This document shows positions 23,369 through 35,392 of a DNA stretch of 64,000 bases, in pieces (within the stretch, counting starts at the first letter, position 1; each line of letters begins with the position of its first letter). The position numbers and the translations under genes were made by a program. Source of the DNA: Darksidea phi (lineage: Eukaryota > Ascomycota > Dothideomycetes > Pleosporales > Lentitheciaceae). The notes beneath the pieces were generated by a model that was given only the letters and a program-made list of their open reading frames with translations, had not been told where the DNA came from and made no database searches. The stretch lies in assembly GCA_030770425.1 (NCBI GenBank), contig JASJFT010000110.1, positions 1 to 64,000 on the forward strand. Reading direction: 5' to 3'.

Positions 23369-25153
23369 TTACCCCTGGTAGCCACCACCGAAGCCGTTCT
23401 GGTTGAAGCCCTGTTGCGGCTGCTGTCCCCATTGCTGCTGAGGCTGCACGCCGCGGCCTTGCTGGTATCCGCCGGCACTACCAGGCATCTGCGGGTAGGG
23501 CTGTTGGGCCATGCCAGGGCCGGCACCGAAGGCCTGTTGTTGGGCGAAGGGCTGTCCGCCAGGGCTAGGACCTGCCCGTGCATTAGATTGTGAGTTTCGA
23601 TATCGAAGCTTCCTCCGGTGCCGCTCACCTTGCTGGGGTGACATAGGCCCCCCTGCCCCTCCCGCGTTGTACTGCGGGAAATACTGGCCTGGAGTCTGAG
23701 GAAACGCCGAGTTGGGGCCACCTGCAGGCGAGTAGCCCTCGAACTGGCCGGTCGGTGGACGATCTTTGCCCCACTAAATGCACATGTGAGTGACGGAAGG
23801 AGGACTGGGTTGAAATCCACTTACGCTGCACTTCAAAGGCCGACCGTTGACGTTGTAGCCGTTCAATTGGCAAATGGCCATGGCGGCGTTCTCGTGCGTA
23901 TCCATCTTAATGAAAGCAAAGCCACGGTCGGACTGGAAGCGGGTTTCTGTGACGTAACCGAAGTTCTGGAACAGAGGGACAAGATCGGACTGGGCAGTGT
24001 AGGGCGTGAGGTTGCCGACATAGCAAGTGGTCTGCCATTGAGGAGTTTGTTGGACGATCATATCGAAGCTCTGTACGCCATGGGTGGGGAAGTGATGGTG
24101 TCCGAAAGGAGTGGTCGGCGTCATGCCCATTGACGCCATGGCTTGCTGCTGAGAGATGGAGGGCTGGCCCTTCTGGTTGGCCCAGTTGCAGCGGATAGCT
24201 CGCGAACCCAGCCATTCGCCGTCCATGGAGCTGAGTGCCCTTTCGGCGTCGGCGCGGTCGCGGAAGGCAACGAAACCGTAGCCACGCGATCGGCCCGTCT
24301 TCATGTCCCACATGACGCGCGCTTCCGACACCACGCCGAAGGTGGAGAATGCTTGGAGAAGGACTTCATCGTTGACCTCGTTAGAGAGATCACCGACAAA
24401 GATGTGGAAGTGATTCGACGTGTCTTCCTTGGCCGTGGTATTAGACTGGTAGGCCCAATTGACGCGGATTTCCTGGAAGAGATTAGCGCTTCATGCGCAC
24501 ACCCTGGATGGAGTGTGTGCCTACATTGTTGTGCACGCGGCGACCATTGAGAGTCTGCATGGCGCGTTCAGCGGCTCCGGGGTCGTCAAATTCAACAAAG
24601 CCGTAGTTAAAGCCTTTCGCATTGAACTGAAGCGGATCAGACTTTTTGTTCGATTTAGTAAAAAGTCTTGCTCAAGCGAGGGGTTTAGGTGGGGCAGAAG
24701 GTAAGGCAGCCTGGCAGGCTGCATACGACGTGCCCGGGCAACAACCCTCGTGAGCGGTAACGGACAGGGGCAACTTACATTGGCGCTGTTCTTGTCCGGG
24801 ATGATCTTAACACTCTGGACGTGGCCGGTGGTCTCGAAGATCTGGCGCAGCACGTCCTCGGTGACTCGAGGATCCAACCCCCCCACGTACAAGGCTCTTT
24901 TGTTCGGCTCGGGCGCGGCGCGGCGCGGGACGTAGCCTGGCCCGCCGCCGCTGGTCGGGGACATGACATTGGCGCTCATGGGCGAGCTGATGGCCGTGGG
25001 GATGGGGTTCGTGTTTTGCGGGATGATGACGGGCGCGAGCGGCGGCGGAGGCATGTGCTGCTGCTGGCCCTGGTTGCCGCCGTCGTAGCCAGGGGCGCCA
25101 GCAGATGCGGATGGCGGCGGCATGGCTGCCGCAGAGCTCCCAGAGTCGGCCAT
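23369..25153 (-). CDS. PUB1: PUB1/TIA1-like RNA-binding protein with three RRMs
   Basis: Poly(A)/U-rich RNA-binding protein of nucleus and stress granules. Exons 25153-24779, 24626-24525, 24472-23825, 23773-23629 and 23571-23369 give 490 aa. RRM1 (RALYVGGLDPRVTEDVLRQI, then KGFNYGFVEFDD, from about residue 86), RRM2 (FHIFVGDLSNEVND, RSRGYGFVAFRD, near 175-255) and RRM3 (TCYVGNLTPYTAQ, RGFAFIKMDTHE, near 300-370) are followed by WGKDRP and a Gln/Gly-rich tail of prion-like composition. The last intron, 23628-23572, is 57 nt (GTGAGC donor, CTAATG branch, GGGCAG acceptor) and has no in-frame stop, so retention would add 19 residues. The first intron is 152 nt. Confidence 0.93.
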
Positions 25154-25990
25154 GGCTCAGGTGAGGTGTGCGCCGGGTGAAATCGTCGCAAGGAGGCGCG
25201 GGGGAACAGAATGCGCGAATCGAAGAAGCAACTCCTAGGAGACTGGTAGACAGGTCAGGAAGGCGACACAGAAGGAAGATGCGACAACGGGCGGACGGAG
25301 GCTGCGTGGGTGGGGACGAGGTGGTATCTTCGGCGGCAAAGAAAGGTGCAAGGCCAGGACAACCAACAGGACCCGAAAGCGCAAGGAAAGGGAAGAGGGG
25401 AAGGAGGGGGAACAGGGAAGAGGAAACAAGGAAAGAGAGTCGCAGGAAGACAGGAAGCGAAACCCGACGCCGGACGACGATGAGAGCTGATCTGGGCTTG
25501 GTTCACTGTGGGGTGAGAAGGAGAGGAGGAGGCAGAGGGTTGCGGTCCTTTAGGGACAGACCAGCGCTAACCGTAAGGCTGTGTGCGGCCCGTTGCAGAA
25601 GCCTGGTATTTTACGCTTGTCATGCAGATCGATCAAAACATTACCACCTTGGGCCGGGGAGCATTATCGAAGACGGAAATATCAGTGATATACGTCGGCA
25701 CCGACGCCATCTGTCAGACGCCGTGACTGCTGCTGGCCCACTGGGGCCGCTGGGGCGCCGGGCGGGCAACCATGGGAAGCGCGAGGCGAAATTTTCACGG
25801 TACGGGACTGCCTGATGCATCGCAATGATACGCCGGGCGCGCGATTAAGGTGCTTAGTTAGCCGGCGTGGTTTTAGGCGGCTTGGGGAACCTCGCAACCC
25901 TGCACAAGCACCGCGAGCACTACCTTACTACACGCGCTCCACTGTTCGACACCACCACCACCACCACCCCCATCCCCATCCCGCCCCGCC
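25154..25990. promoter_or_regulatory. Divergent promoter with long purine/pyrimidine-biased leader
   Basis: 837 bp between divergent starts. From about 25200 to 25470 the plus strand is strongly G/A-rich, so the PUB1-like transcript would have a long C/U-rich 5' leader. A 215-aa plus-strand ORF across it is Arg-rich and not protein-like. Just before 25991 there is an ACC repeat (25951-25972). Confidence 0.5.
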
Positions 25991-27104
25991 ATGGCCAGCG
26001 CCGCGCCGGCGCCCACCCAGCAGGAGGCGCAGAACACGAAGATGCAGAAGACGCCCACGGCCACGGTCACGGTCACGGCCACGGCCACCCATTCCCTCGA
26101 CAATCTGCAGGCCATGCTGAACCTCGTCGTAAGTAGTACCCGCCGCGCCCAGCCTGCACCCTCCCGCTCACGCCCGCCAGCTTATTTCCAGCGGCGGCTT
26201 CCTCAAGCAGCAGCAGGCCGGCCCCGATGCCGGTCGCACGCAGCACACCCTCAAGCGCACCGTCATCGCCGCCAACGAGCGCTTCCACGACGACCTCGAC
26301 GAGCTGGAGAACGAGATCCAGCAGGCCCAGACGGTGCTACGGCGGGACCTGGCACTGCTCAAAGCCGACCGCAAGAAGCGCGAGGCCGCCGCCAAGGAAA
26401 GGGAAGCAGAGAGGGCGCGACTGGCCGCCGAGTCTTCCGTGAAGAATGCGCCCCCGAAGAAAGAAGAACCCCCCGCAGTCGCCGCCCCCGCAAAGCCCGA
26501 CTCGCCTGCACCAAGCAACAAGGCTCCGACGCCAACTGCAGAGCCTCAGGCACTCAAGCGAGAGATGGAAGAGGCCCCGCCGCCTGCCCCTCCGACCTCC
26601 GCACCAGCTGAAGACACACACATGGAAGATGCGAAGCTGGAGGATACCAATGGCGCCGACGACTTCGACTTCGACGCCTTGTTCAACGACCCTGTCATGG
26701 ATGGCTCCGGCGACGATGCGAACAAGCAAGACATGAGCATGGACACCACAGGCCCGGATCTCAACTTCACCCTCGACGAGTCAGCGTCGTCGCTGCTCCG
26801 CGGCCTCGAAGATTTTGCGAAGGGCGGCCACGAAGACAATGGCGCGCCACCGAACACGAACGGCAGCATGGATACCGACTTTCCAATGACCGATGTCCCT
26901 GACGGGACCGGCCACCAATCTTCAGACCGGAATAACACCACGAAACCGGCAGAGGACACGAACACTCAACCACCGATTACAGACGATGATATGAACCTTG
27001 ATACCATGACAACTGATAATCTTGACGACCTATTCGACATGGACTACGAGAATCCCGAGGGGACTCAATTCAATGATGCATTCTTTGGCTTCGGTGAGAG
27101 CTAA
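25991..27104 (+). CDS. Coiled-coil protein with acidic C-terminal tail, possible transcription cofactor
   Basis: Exons 25991-26128 and 26181-27104 (52-nt intron, GTAAGT donor) give 353 aa. I do not recognise the family with certainty. Residues 35-130 are helical: LDNLQAMLNLV, LISSGGFLKQQQAG, HTLKRTVIAANERFHDDLDE, LENEIQQAQTVLRRDLALLK, then a Lys/Arg/Glu/Ala-rich coiled coil. The C-terminal 160 residues are disordered and very acidic, with repeats of hydrophobic-acidic words (DDFDFDALFNDP, DDLFDMDYENPEG, FNDAFFGFGES) that resemble activation-domain motifs. Short helical head plus disordered acidic tail is reminiscent of fungal Mediator tail subunits such as Med2, but this is only a guess. Confidence 0.75.
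26056..26088 (+). repeat. CACGGY hexamer repeat, five copies, inside coding sequence
   Basis: Five consecutive CACGGC/CACGGT units encode alternating Thr-Val/Thr-Ala in the N-terminal linker of the acidic coiled-coil protein. Confidence 0.8.
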
Positions 27105-27698
27105 AGAACACTATACTCGCCATCTCATCTTTTGTGACCAACAGAGGAGCTTTGCGACTCCCTTTTCTTTTTTTACTTTTTTTGTCTTTTCTCATTTTTC
27201 TTTTTTCCCTTTTTCCTCCCCTTTTTTTACCTTTCCTTCTCTATATACCGGGTCCGGCAAGATCATTTGCATCCATCATTCATCCCATCTGACAGGGATC
27301 AGACAAAGGCGTTTGGAGTATTTCAGATTCAGAGATACCCGCATGGATTTCGGGAGTTTGCGCATTTGTTTTTCGCTTGCATTATTATTCCACGTTCGTC
27401 TAGCATATCATTCATTGCTCCAGCATGCGTCGTCTATATTGATTTCGTCGTGACGAAATTACGTAAAGCACCTCGCTTGTTCCAGACGTTGCTCATGGCC
27501 GCTATACAAAACAGTACAAATACACACTCATTGCCTCCTGTAATCCTGATACCATCGCTCATGCAGCATGCAAGCGCCCGTAATATGCTTCCGGAACGAA
27601 AACGCCGTTCGTTAAAAAGGACCCTAATACTGCGAGAACAAAATGCCATGTATTTGCTCCGGCGATGTGTATTACATTGGGGCTCTGGTGATGGACTC
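27105..27698. other. Intergenic between convergent genes, with T-rich tract
   Basis: About 590 bp of 3' flanks. 27160-27245 is a near-pure T/C stretch (many CTTTTT words) on the plus strand, within the likely 3' UTR. No gene seen. Confidence 0.5.
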
Positions 27699-30600
27699 CT
27701 AGGGAGAGTCGTCATACTCCTCCAGCTCGACTTTCACGCGGACTTCAGGCGTTTGTGCCCGCTCCTTTGAGAAATGAACCGGAGCAGCGGGTGACTTTGC
27801 CTTCTCTTCAATGTTGACGACCTCATTAACGGGAGCACGTGTCTTTGCTTGCTCCTCAGAGCTAGGCATAGGCATCCCAGCCTCAATGGTCTTGTCCGAG
27901 CTGCCGGCAACTTCCTTAACCACAGCAGACGTTTGTCCCTGTTCTACAGAGCTCTGTGTCCGGATATCGGTAGCCTTGTTCGTGCAGCTAACAATGGCCT
28001 CGATAGAAACAGGGGATTTCGACCCCTTGGGCTCTTCGGTTAGCGTATGAACGGCCTTTGTGGTTGTTTCTGCCACCTTTTCCGGCTCGGGGGGGGTCTC
28101 TCCCCCGCCGTTCAAATTCTTCACCTGGTCACTCAACTTTTTTCCCACGGCCTCGATCACCGTCTCGGTAGTTTCAATATCGACGGATAGTGTTTTCTGC
28201 ACCTCGGAGGCGGGGAGACGAGGATCGATGGTGTTAACTACCGTATCAACAGCCTCCTCGACTGCGCCAGATATTTCTCTCTCCTCCTCGGAGTTCTGCA
28301 TTCGCCCAACGAGTGTTTGAGTCGGAGTATCGTCAGTTTTGTTCGCATCTCCAACCACTCCTTCGAGCAAAGCGCTGAAGTCCATGCTTATGTCGTTCAT
28401 TTTGAACTCTGTAGCGTCCTCGCTAGGCATGCGTCTCTCATTCTCCGACACAAGCGGATCAGGCATAACAGAATCGCTACCTTCAAAAATGCTGGCACCA
28501 CTCCACAAGCCAACCGTGCTAGTATTTGGGTCTTCAAAAACAGAGAAGTTGAGCGTACTAGGTGGCGAACTAGGTATTGGCATATCACTAGATAGGAAGT
28601 CGTTGGACAAAAGATCGCCGAAGTGTGCACCCGTGTTGTTGGTACGACCGGGCGTGTTGAAAGTCGGCAGTGCGGAGAAATCGATCGTTTGGGACGGCGA
28701 GCTAGCCATGCAGTCCGAAAGGAGTGCGTTGAGCTGACGAGTGAATGGGGTCTCCGGAGCTACTGTTGCTCCTCTCATGGCCGTTCGAGGTGTTTTTAGC
28801 ACCCGTGAGGGAGTTGTCAAGCCAAGGACATCGGTACTGCGCTTTGGTGTAAGGGGCACGCGGCGCCGCGAGGCAGGCGTTGGAGTCTTAAGCAGGTCTT
28901 CCAGAGATCGACCTTTGGTTGGCGTCGTCCTGGCCGAACCATGCTCGTTAAACAGGTGAGACAGATCATCGTCTTCGTCGTCTGCTCGCGGTGGACAGTT
29001 CTCCTTGTCGATGTCTTCAAGGTCCATCCTAGGCATTCGTGTTGTCCCTTCGGTTGTCTTCAGGCTAGAGTCCGGCGCTGTTAGTGATGGGAAGGAACGC
29101 ACATCACCCAAGGATTTCACTTGACCGGATCTACGCGGTGAAGGGAATAGGAGCCGTCGGGTAGGCTTGGGAGTTATATCTTCTTCAACCTCAATCGGAG
29201 AATCCTTGGTACCTCTAAGCCCAATTGGACTAGATTGGATTGCTCGCAGGAGAGCTTCTTGCGCAGCGACCTCATCGAGCTGAGACCCCTCGGTGGCTTT
29301 GAGGCTTGAGGGCTGTTCCCGCAAAAGCGGGTGTATGTTGGTATCGCTAGTGTCGGCATCGGCCGCACCATCTAGAGACGATGGCATTTTTGCTTCGTCT
29401 TGCTTGTCTGCTTGGACACACTCGGAGTCTGGAACTATAGCATCGGACATGGCATCGTCGTTCTCTCCCTTTGGCTTCTTGGGTTTCCTCTTGCGTTTAG
29501 GTTTGTCTGCGTTGGCTTGTGCGTTGGCTTGCGCCTTCGCCCACACCTCCTGGGGCCGCATGGCATTCCTTTTCCCTAACCATAAACCACAAGGATTGCA
29601 GAGGGTGAGCGTTGTGAAGGTCTTCGATTCTATCTCTTCAATCGCCAAAGCTTGCTTGAAAATGCGGTATCTCTGCGAACCATCGCCATCTTCTTCAGGT
29701 TCCATGGTCTCCAGTGCACAAATGTTGGTCCCTTTTGAAGACAGTTGAATACCTACGGGTGATCCATACTCAATACGCGTGTATGCTCTTCGCCACGCCG
29801 GAGTTTCGATTTGGCCGCAGTTGTTGCAATACTGTGGCATCTGGCCTAAGACGAGTGCTTTTTCTAGTTGATCCTTGATCATGTGCTTTCGCTTCGCTCC
29901 GGAACCGCTCCGCGGCTGCCGGCTTTTTCCGTCGGCAGGACATGCGGCATCAGACATGGGCTCACCAGCCCATGTGTGGGAGCGTTCCAGTCCTTTCGTC
30001 TTTACAGGTCGGGATGGTTTGGGAACAGATATTGGTTTGATTGCCCCGGTAGGTTCGATTGATGCATTGTTGTTGGTAGCTAACGAAAGGGAGCTAGCAT
30101 CTGATGAGTCGGTATTCGCGCCTGGGAAAGCGGGTAACAGGTGATCCGGCGCGGGTCCGTTGAAGGGAGTGGTATCTATGGGAGCTAGCTTACTTGCCGG
30201 TATAGATCCATGGTCACTTTGACTAGCTTGTTGGATCGTACCGCATGATGGCTCTGCCTGCCTTTGTAATGACCTTAGTAGTGCATCTTCGGTAGAAGTA
30301 TTGAAGTTGGCGGCTGAATCATCAGCGTGCCTCATCGTGTCTGGGACCGACTGTATTGACTGTGATCGACCGTGAGAAGATCTTGACTCGTTCGTGCCTG
30401 ATCTTGCCTCAGCATTGATAGATAAATTATTATCTGTCCACGGTTTGTTTCCAGTACGCATCTCCTCTTCCTCACGACTGCCCGGCATATCACTAACAAA
30501 ACCAGAATCATTCGGCAGAGGTAACGAGGGAAGATCGGGACTGGAAGACACGGTGCGCAGAGGGATAACTGGAGGTGACGATGGCATGTTCAGAGGCGTG

Positions 30601-32036
30601 TCGCCAGGACTGCCCGCTCTTTCGTCGTCGGCAGAATCCAGCGCAGTATCGGAAAAGAGACCAGCTTCATAAGGAGACACGTACGGGCGGTCTCCATCTA
30701 TGGAAGCGTGTCGCAGCATGCTTGGTGCCACGGGACGGAAGGGTCCACGGGAATGAGGGTTCGCAACATTGCTAGGGCGTGGGGTCGGCGCCCGTGGCAC
30801 TTGTTCTATTGATACAGCAGCTCCAGCATGGGCCGCGGCCGGTTTATGGAGGCGTACCGAGGCTGCTGTGCTTGCGGTCACCCGCAGTGAGTCATTGTTG
30901 GCGCTCAAAGCAGTCTTCTTTGGTCTTTTAGCCTGAGTGATACGGGCTCTCTTCTTTGGTGGTCCCTCCTCTTGCTGCTCTTGGCTAGTGTCGACGGGTG
31001 AATAATACTCTTGTGGATAGGCGGCGGCAGTGTCGCTGTAGAAGGATGCGCGAGAGTCAGGTCGAGCATCCTGGTGGAACGGGTATTGGAAAGAGGCCGT
31101 GCTCATTGCGGGGCTAGACGCACGAGTATCGTAGGTGTTGAAAGACATCTGCTGCTGGTCCTGAAATGAGTCAAATCGCAGCGGGTTATCGGAGGGGCTT
31201 TGGCGGGTTAGCATCTGGTGCACGGATTCCAGCCCACCCATGTGACTTCGCTCAATGGACATGGCAGGGTTGGTTGGAGTGGGCTGTGCCAGCTGACGGA
31301 TGGCAGGATTTGCCTCCAAGAATTGCGCCCAGGCATTATAGTCCGGCAGGCCTCCCGGCAGAACCTTGCTCAAGTTGTGGTATCTCTCCATATTTTCCAC
31401 ATATTCGCTCTGCATACAGGTGGGCACAGGTACGAGTTTAAGTTTGACCTCCAATGTTTCCTTGATGCCGTTCGAGAAGAGACCTAAGATGTTCTTGCAC
31501 ACTCGACCGGTGACCATGGTTTGGGATTGCTCGGCAGGGGCGTTAGGCGTCGTGGAGGCAGAAGCGAGGATCCATGAAAGCATGCCTTGGCCAACGAGAG
31601 GCGTCTCATATTCGGAGTAGTCAAAGGCGTACACGGTGTAATCATGGCCGAGCTTAGCAACGAGTTCGGGACTAAGTCACGCGTGAGATGGAGATTTGCA
31701 TCAGCGTGACAAATGGCCTACCTCGCGGCTACGATGGCCTGGATACAGGTCTTGAGCTCGATGACTCCGATCTGCGTGGTCTCATCCAGGAATACAGTCG
31801 GGATGCTAAGCGCGCTGGGCAGGCGAGCCAGGCAGTTGGATTTGTTCTGATCGTCGAAGGTGTAGAGTACCTTGACTGCACAATAGTTAGAGGCATCCAA
31901 CAGGAAGTGACAGAGGTCGCTTGCCTCGCATAAGTCGTTGCGGTATGTCTGTCATGCCATCTCTATCGGCATCGGCAGAAGAGCCCGCGGAAGCATGCTG
32001 CACAGCACTCGCCGTGCTATCTGAAGGCGTAGACAT
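27699..32036 (-). CDS. ams2: Ams2/Spt21-like GATA-type regulator of histone gene expression
   Basis: Ams2 in fission yeast is a GATA factor driving histone genes and supporting CENP-A loading; Spt21 is the yeast relative. Exons 32036-31925, 31875-31722 and 31671-27699 close exactly to 1412 aa. The first intron (31924-31876, 49 nt) has a GC donor (GAG|GCAAGC), CTAAC branch and GTGCAG acceptor. Its removal restores the conserved start MRVKVLYTFDDQNKSNCLAR and IGVIELKTCIQAIVAA, followed by SPELVAKLGHDYTVYAFDYS and EYETPLVGQGMLSW. The zinc finger has CNNCGQIETPAWRRAYT near residue 703 and LCNPCGLWLGKR near 779, so its loop is about 70 residues instead of the usual 17-18. The rest is disordered with many Ser/Pro phospho-like sites. 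Confidence 0.88.
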
Positions 32037-32739
32037 GGCTGCCTAAATAGTTGACAAGAAAAGCCAGTCGTTTCGGGGTGAGTTTGAGGGCGGAGGGGTG
32101 GAGGTTATAAAGAAATGTGGTCAGTGTAGGTCTATCGCGATCGGTGGCTGGCGAGCGATCATCGCGGACGCGTTCGACGGCACGAGAAAGAAGCGGGAAA
32201 TCCTCGCGCGTGACGCAATTGTACGAGATAATGTAGGCGATGAGTGAGTCATAAGGCTGTGAAAGGTCCGGAAGGTAGAAGCGGGCGAGAAAACGAAACG
32301 CAGCGCGTCATTCGGACGCCTGAAGCGCGAGATGTGAGGTTCCAGATGGATGCTCGAGCTTGTGAAGCTACGACGCGGGACGGGTGACTAAGCGCTCGCG
32401 TTCCGTCACCATGCGCGTTTTCATTGGTTCGGCCCCGGAGAAACATGCAGCCCAGCCTACATTTAGCCTTTGGCTCCTTGAACTCTTTTGCTGGAACTAC
32501 CACCTCCGCAGCGAAAGCACTCTACTTACCCTCGTTGCTGTGGTGCCTCACGCTCAGACACCGAACTAAATCAGCCAATCGTGGTCAGTGCCTCGCCTTT
32601 ATCAGCCTTCCCTCTTCAGCACGTCGTCCTGTATCAAATTTGCCCTTCCGCAGGCAGAACTTCGGCCACCACCATCTCACATCACACAGCTGTCGCCGCC
32701 CAAGCTCTATCTCAGACACAGACTTCTTCATACTATACA
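32037..32739. promoter_or_regulatory. Divergent promoter, ams2 / SMD2, with an ACGCGT box
   Basis: 703 bp. ACGCGT (MluI-box/MCB-like) at 32168-32173, 132 bp from the ams2 start, and a CCAAT near 32575 on the SMD2 side. MCB sites mark G1/S genes in yeasts; a cell-cycle role for ams2 would fit but is inferred. Confidence 0.4.
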
Positions 32740-33206
32740 ATGGTCGACGCAAAGATTCAGTATGTTATAACTTCTATAACTTCTGGTGCTGTAGCTTCAA
32801 AATGCTAACGTGAAACAGGGAGCTCATCGCAAAGCCGCGCAACGAGTTGACGTATATATCGCGACTCTACCAGCTAGCTACTCGTATGTGCTAACCTTAC
32901 CGCAGCGAGTATGAGGTTGCGCAAGTAGAGGAGCACGAGCTCACCACCGGCCCTCTATCGATCCTCCAGACCGCCGTCCGCTCGCGCACTCAAGTGCTTA
33001 TTTCATGCCGAAACAACCGCAAGCTCCTTGCGCGAGTCAAAGCGTTCGATCGTCACTGCAACATGGTCCTAGAGAACGCCAAAGAGATGTGGACCGAAAC
33101 CCCGCGCCTCGCCAACGGTCAAGCGGGTCGCAAGGTCAATAAGGATAGATTTATCAGCAAGATGTTCCTACGCGGCGACTCGGTCATCCTTGTGCTATTG
33201 AGTTGA
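32740..33206 (+). CDS. SMD2: Small nuclear ribonucleoprotein SmD2
   Basis: Core spliceosomal Sm protein in the heptameric ring on U1, U2, U4 and U5 snRNAs. Exons 32740-32759 (20 nt), 32819-32851 (33 nt) and 32906-33206 give 117 aa, the usual size. Conserved features: [20 protein letters not shown] (Sm1), [20 protein letters not shown] then [10 protein letters not shown], and [18 protein letters not shown] (Sm2). Both introns have clear CTAAC branch sites (GCTAACGTG and GCTAACCTT). The C-terminus ends at LVLLS without the basic/Pro tail residues of many SmD2 proteins. Confidence 0.96.
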
Positions 33207-33404
33207 TAAGGGTCCTAGGGTGGGAGCAGCATATTTGGAAGGAGCGGCATTTCTCGAGCCGCTAAAACGCCGACCCGGAGGCTTCGCTGGTGCATTTATG
33301 GCGCGAAACGGCATGGAATTAAGAGGATGCGTTATGAAAAAGGGCCCCAGGTACTGAAATTTACATGAAGTTGCGGAAACGACAATCAAAATGAAACGAT
33401 ATCT

Positions 33405-35392
33405 TCAATTTTTCAGTCCATCCCTCAGGCCCAGCAGAAACTCGGCAAGGCCATGTGCGCCTGGATCTGGAACCTCTTCGAATCCTTCTCCTCCCACGTA
33501 AACCGTTCGTCCCAAGCTAGCTTTCATTCCTTTTGTTCCTCGTGCACCCTCTTCCGCTGCTTTGGTCGCCGAGTCGACGTCTACTGATTTCAGTAGCGTC
33601 TCCACATACGGATATAGAGAGTCCATCAGAGTTCTGTCTCCTGGCTTTGCCGGAGTATATCTGCTTAGGGACTGGAGAGACACGTCGAGGGCTTTAGCCC
33701 AGGTCTCAGTGGTGGCTGGCTGCGGCGACGAGGGCGAGGTCTGACGGAGACCATAGGCGAGTGCATTCAGAAATATCGCATAAAGGGCGCCTGATGTGCC
33801 GTCCATGGCCACTTCTACGACTTTTATTATGTTGCTCACGAAAATAAGCGGATCGTCGGTCTTTTGCGCCTTGTCTAGCATTTCCAGGATTGCTATTTCT
33901 TGTCAATTTTGAACAGATTTGCAATCTGCCATCACATACCTTCAGCGCCTCGTTTCAGCCCAATGCCGCAATCGCCGTCGCCAACGATGGTGTCGTACCT
34001 GGTCACGTCTGGTTCCGCTGCGATGACTCTCTTCAGTGCTGCTATGAGAGCGGTCTTAGCAAAATCGCCGTCCACTGACACTATGTTAGCACGGCCAGAA
34101 ATACATCAGCGATGAGCCACCCACTCCTTAGGTTGCTGGGCGAGACTTCGTCACGGTCAGGGTCCTCTTCATGTTGCATTGTCTGGTCCCGCTTCGCCCA
34201 TGTCTCACTGCTTACCGCCGCAGACCATCCGCTCGCTTCGGATGGCGCATCAAGCAGCTCCAACATCGAAGATCCAGCACCAAGACCAGTGTCCGTGATC
34301 TTGAGCAGACTAATGCTGAAACCTAGGCCGTTCAAACTAGTCATGAAGGTGCCCGATAGTATCCTTACGGGCTTAATCTTCCAGTCTTTCGCTAATTGCT
34401 CGATAACCTCGTTTGTGATACCGCCCAGTTCTAGCACGCTAACGCCACCTAGGTTGTTCACTAGTAACACCACTTCATCCTTCTCACTTATGTCGATAAA
34501 GTGGCGGTCGCTGTCGGAGGCATTGAGGCAGTGCGATAGCATTGTCTTCACAAGGCCGGGTAGATCAGCTGTGCTGCGCTCCGATCCAGGTTCGTTGTGA
34601 ATACCCATACCAATCTCTACCTCCGACGATTTAAGCTCCTCTTCGCTTTCTGTCACGCTTCGTCCGGGAACGTGGACGTGGGACAATGAAGAACCGATCG
34701 AGACGAGGTTGTCAGCTGTCAACTGCGCTACATGCGAAACATCTTTCAGGCTCGCTCTGTAGTCGCGCATCAGCATTCACGCCATCCACTGTTCCTTTAC
34801 GCGAGTCGATACTCACCCCCTTGCAGCTAATGCGCCAGCAATCTTCTGCACTAAACATGTTCCTGCGATTCCTCGTCTACCGACCTTCCCTCCCTTCTTC
34901 CTCCCCACTCCTACGTCATCCCCAACAACTACCATATCAACCTCCACTCCCTGGTTCCTCGCCTTCTCTACGGCCATCCCAAAATTCAGCACATCACCCG
35001 TATAATTCATTACCACTACAAGCACCCCCTTGCTCTTATCCACGCGATGCAAAATACACCGTCGGATCTGCTCAGCGCCAGGCGAAGCGAAGATGGTGCC
35101 TGCGACCGCGCCGCTGAGCAAGCCAGCGCCTACGAACGCGGCGAACGAAGGCTCATGGCCAGAGCCACCGCCGGAGATGATGGAGACTTGGGGAGAGGCG
35201 GTGCATTGGAGGTAGATTATCTTATTGGCGATGTCGCATTGTAGCGAGGGGTTTGTGTGTGGAAGGGAAAGAAGCGCGGTGTTGACGAGGTGGGTCGGGT
35301 CGTTTATGAAGTGTTTTGCTATAGAATCGCATCAATGCATATTCATTCCTATGCGCGCAATAAATCATATCATAAATATGCATACCTGACAT
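33405..35392 (-). CDS. DAK1: Dihydroxyacetone kinase (ATP-dependent, DhaK-DhaL fusion)
   Basis: Phosphorylates dihydroxyacetone to DHAP in the cytosol, in glycerol use and DHA detoxification. Exons 35392-35386 (7 nt, ATGTCAG), 35318-34817, 34756-34125, 34074-33940 and 33892-33405 close to 587 aa, the normal length. DhaK part: KHFINDPTHLVNTALLSLPH, VSIISGGGSGHEPSFAAFVG, GIAGTCLVQKIAGALAARGA, and the substrate-binding His in GMGIHNEPGSERS. DhaL part: YDTIVGDGDCGIGLKRGAEA (Mg-ATP Asp residues) and MDGTSGALYAIFLNALAYGL. The tiny first exon is supported because it restores the family N-terminus MSAKHFINDP. Introns are 67, 60, 50 and 47 nt. Confidence 0.95.

Noticed and set aside
25168..25815. 215-codon plus-strand ORF upstream of the PUB1-like gene
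   Set aside because: Arg/Gly-rich product of the purine-rich leader strand; no domain or typical codon pattern.
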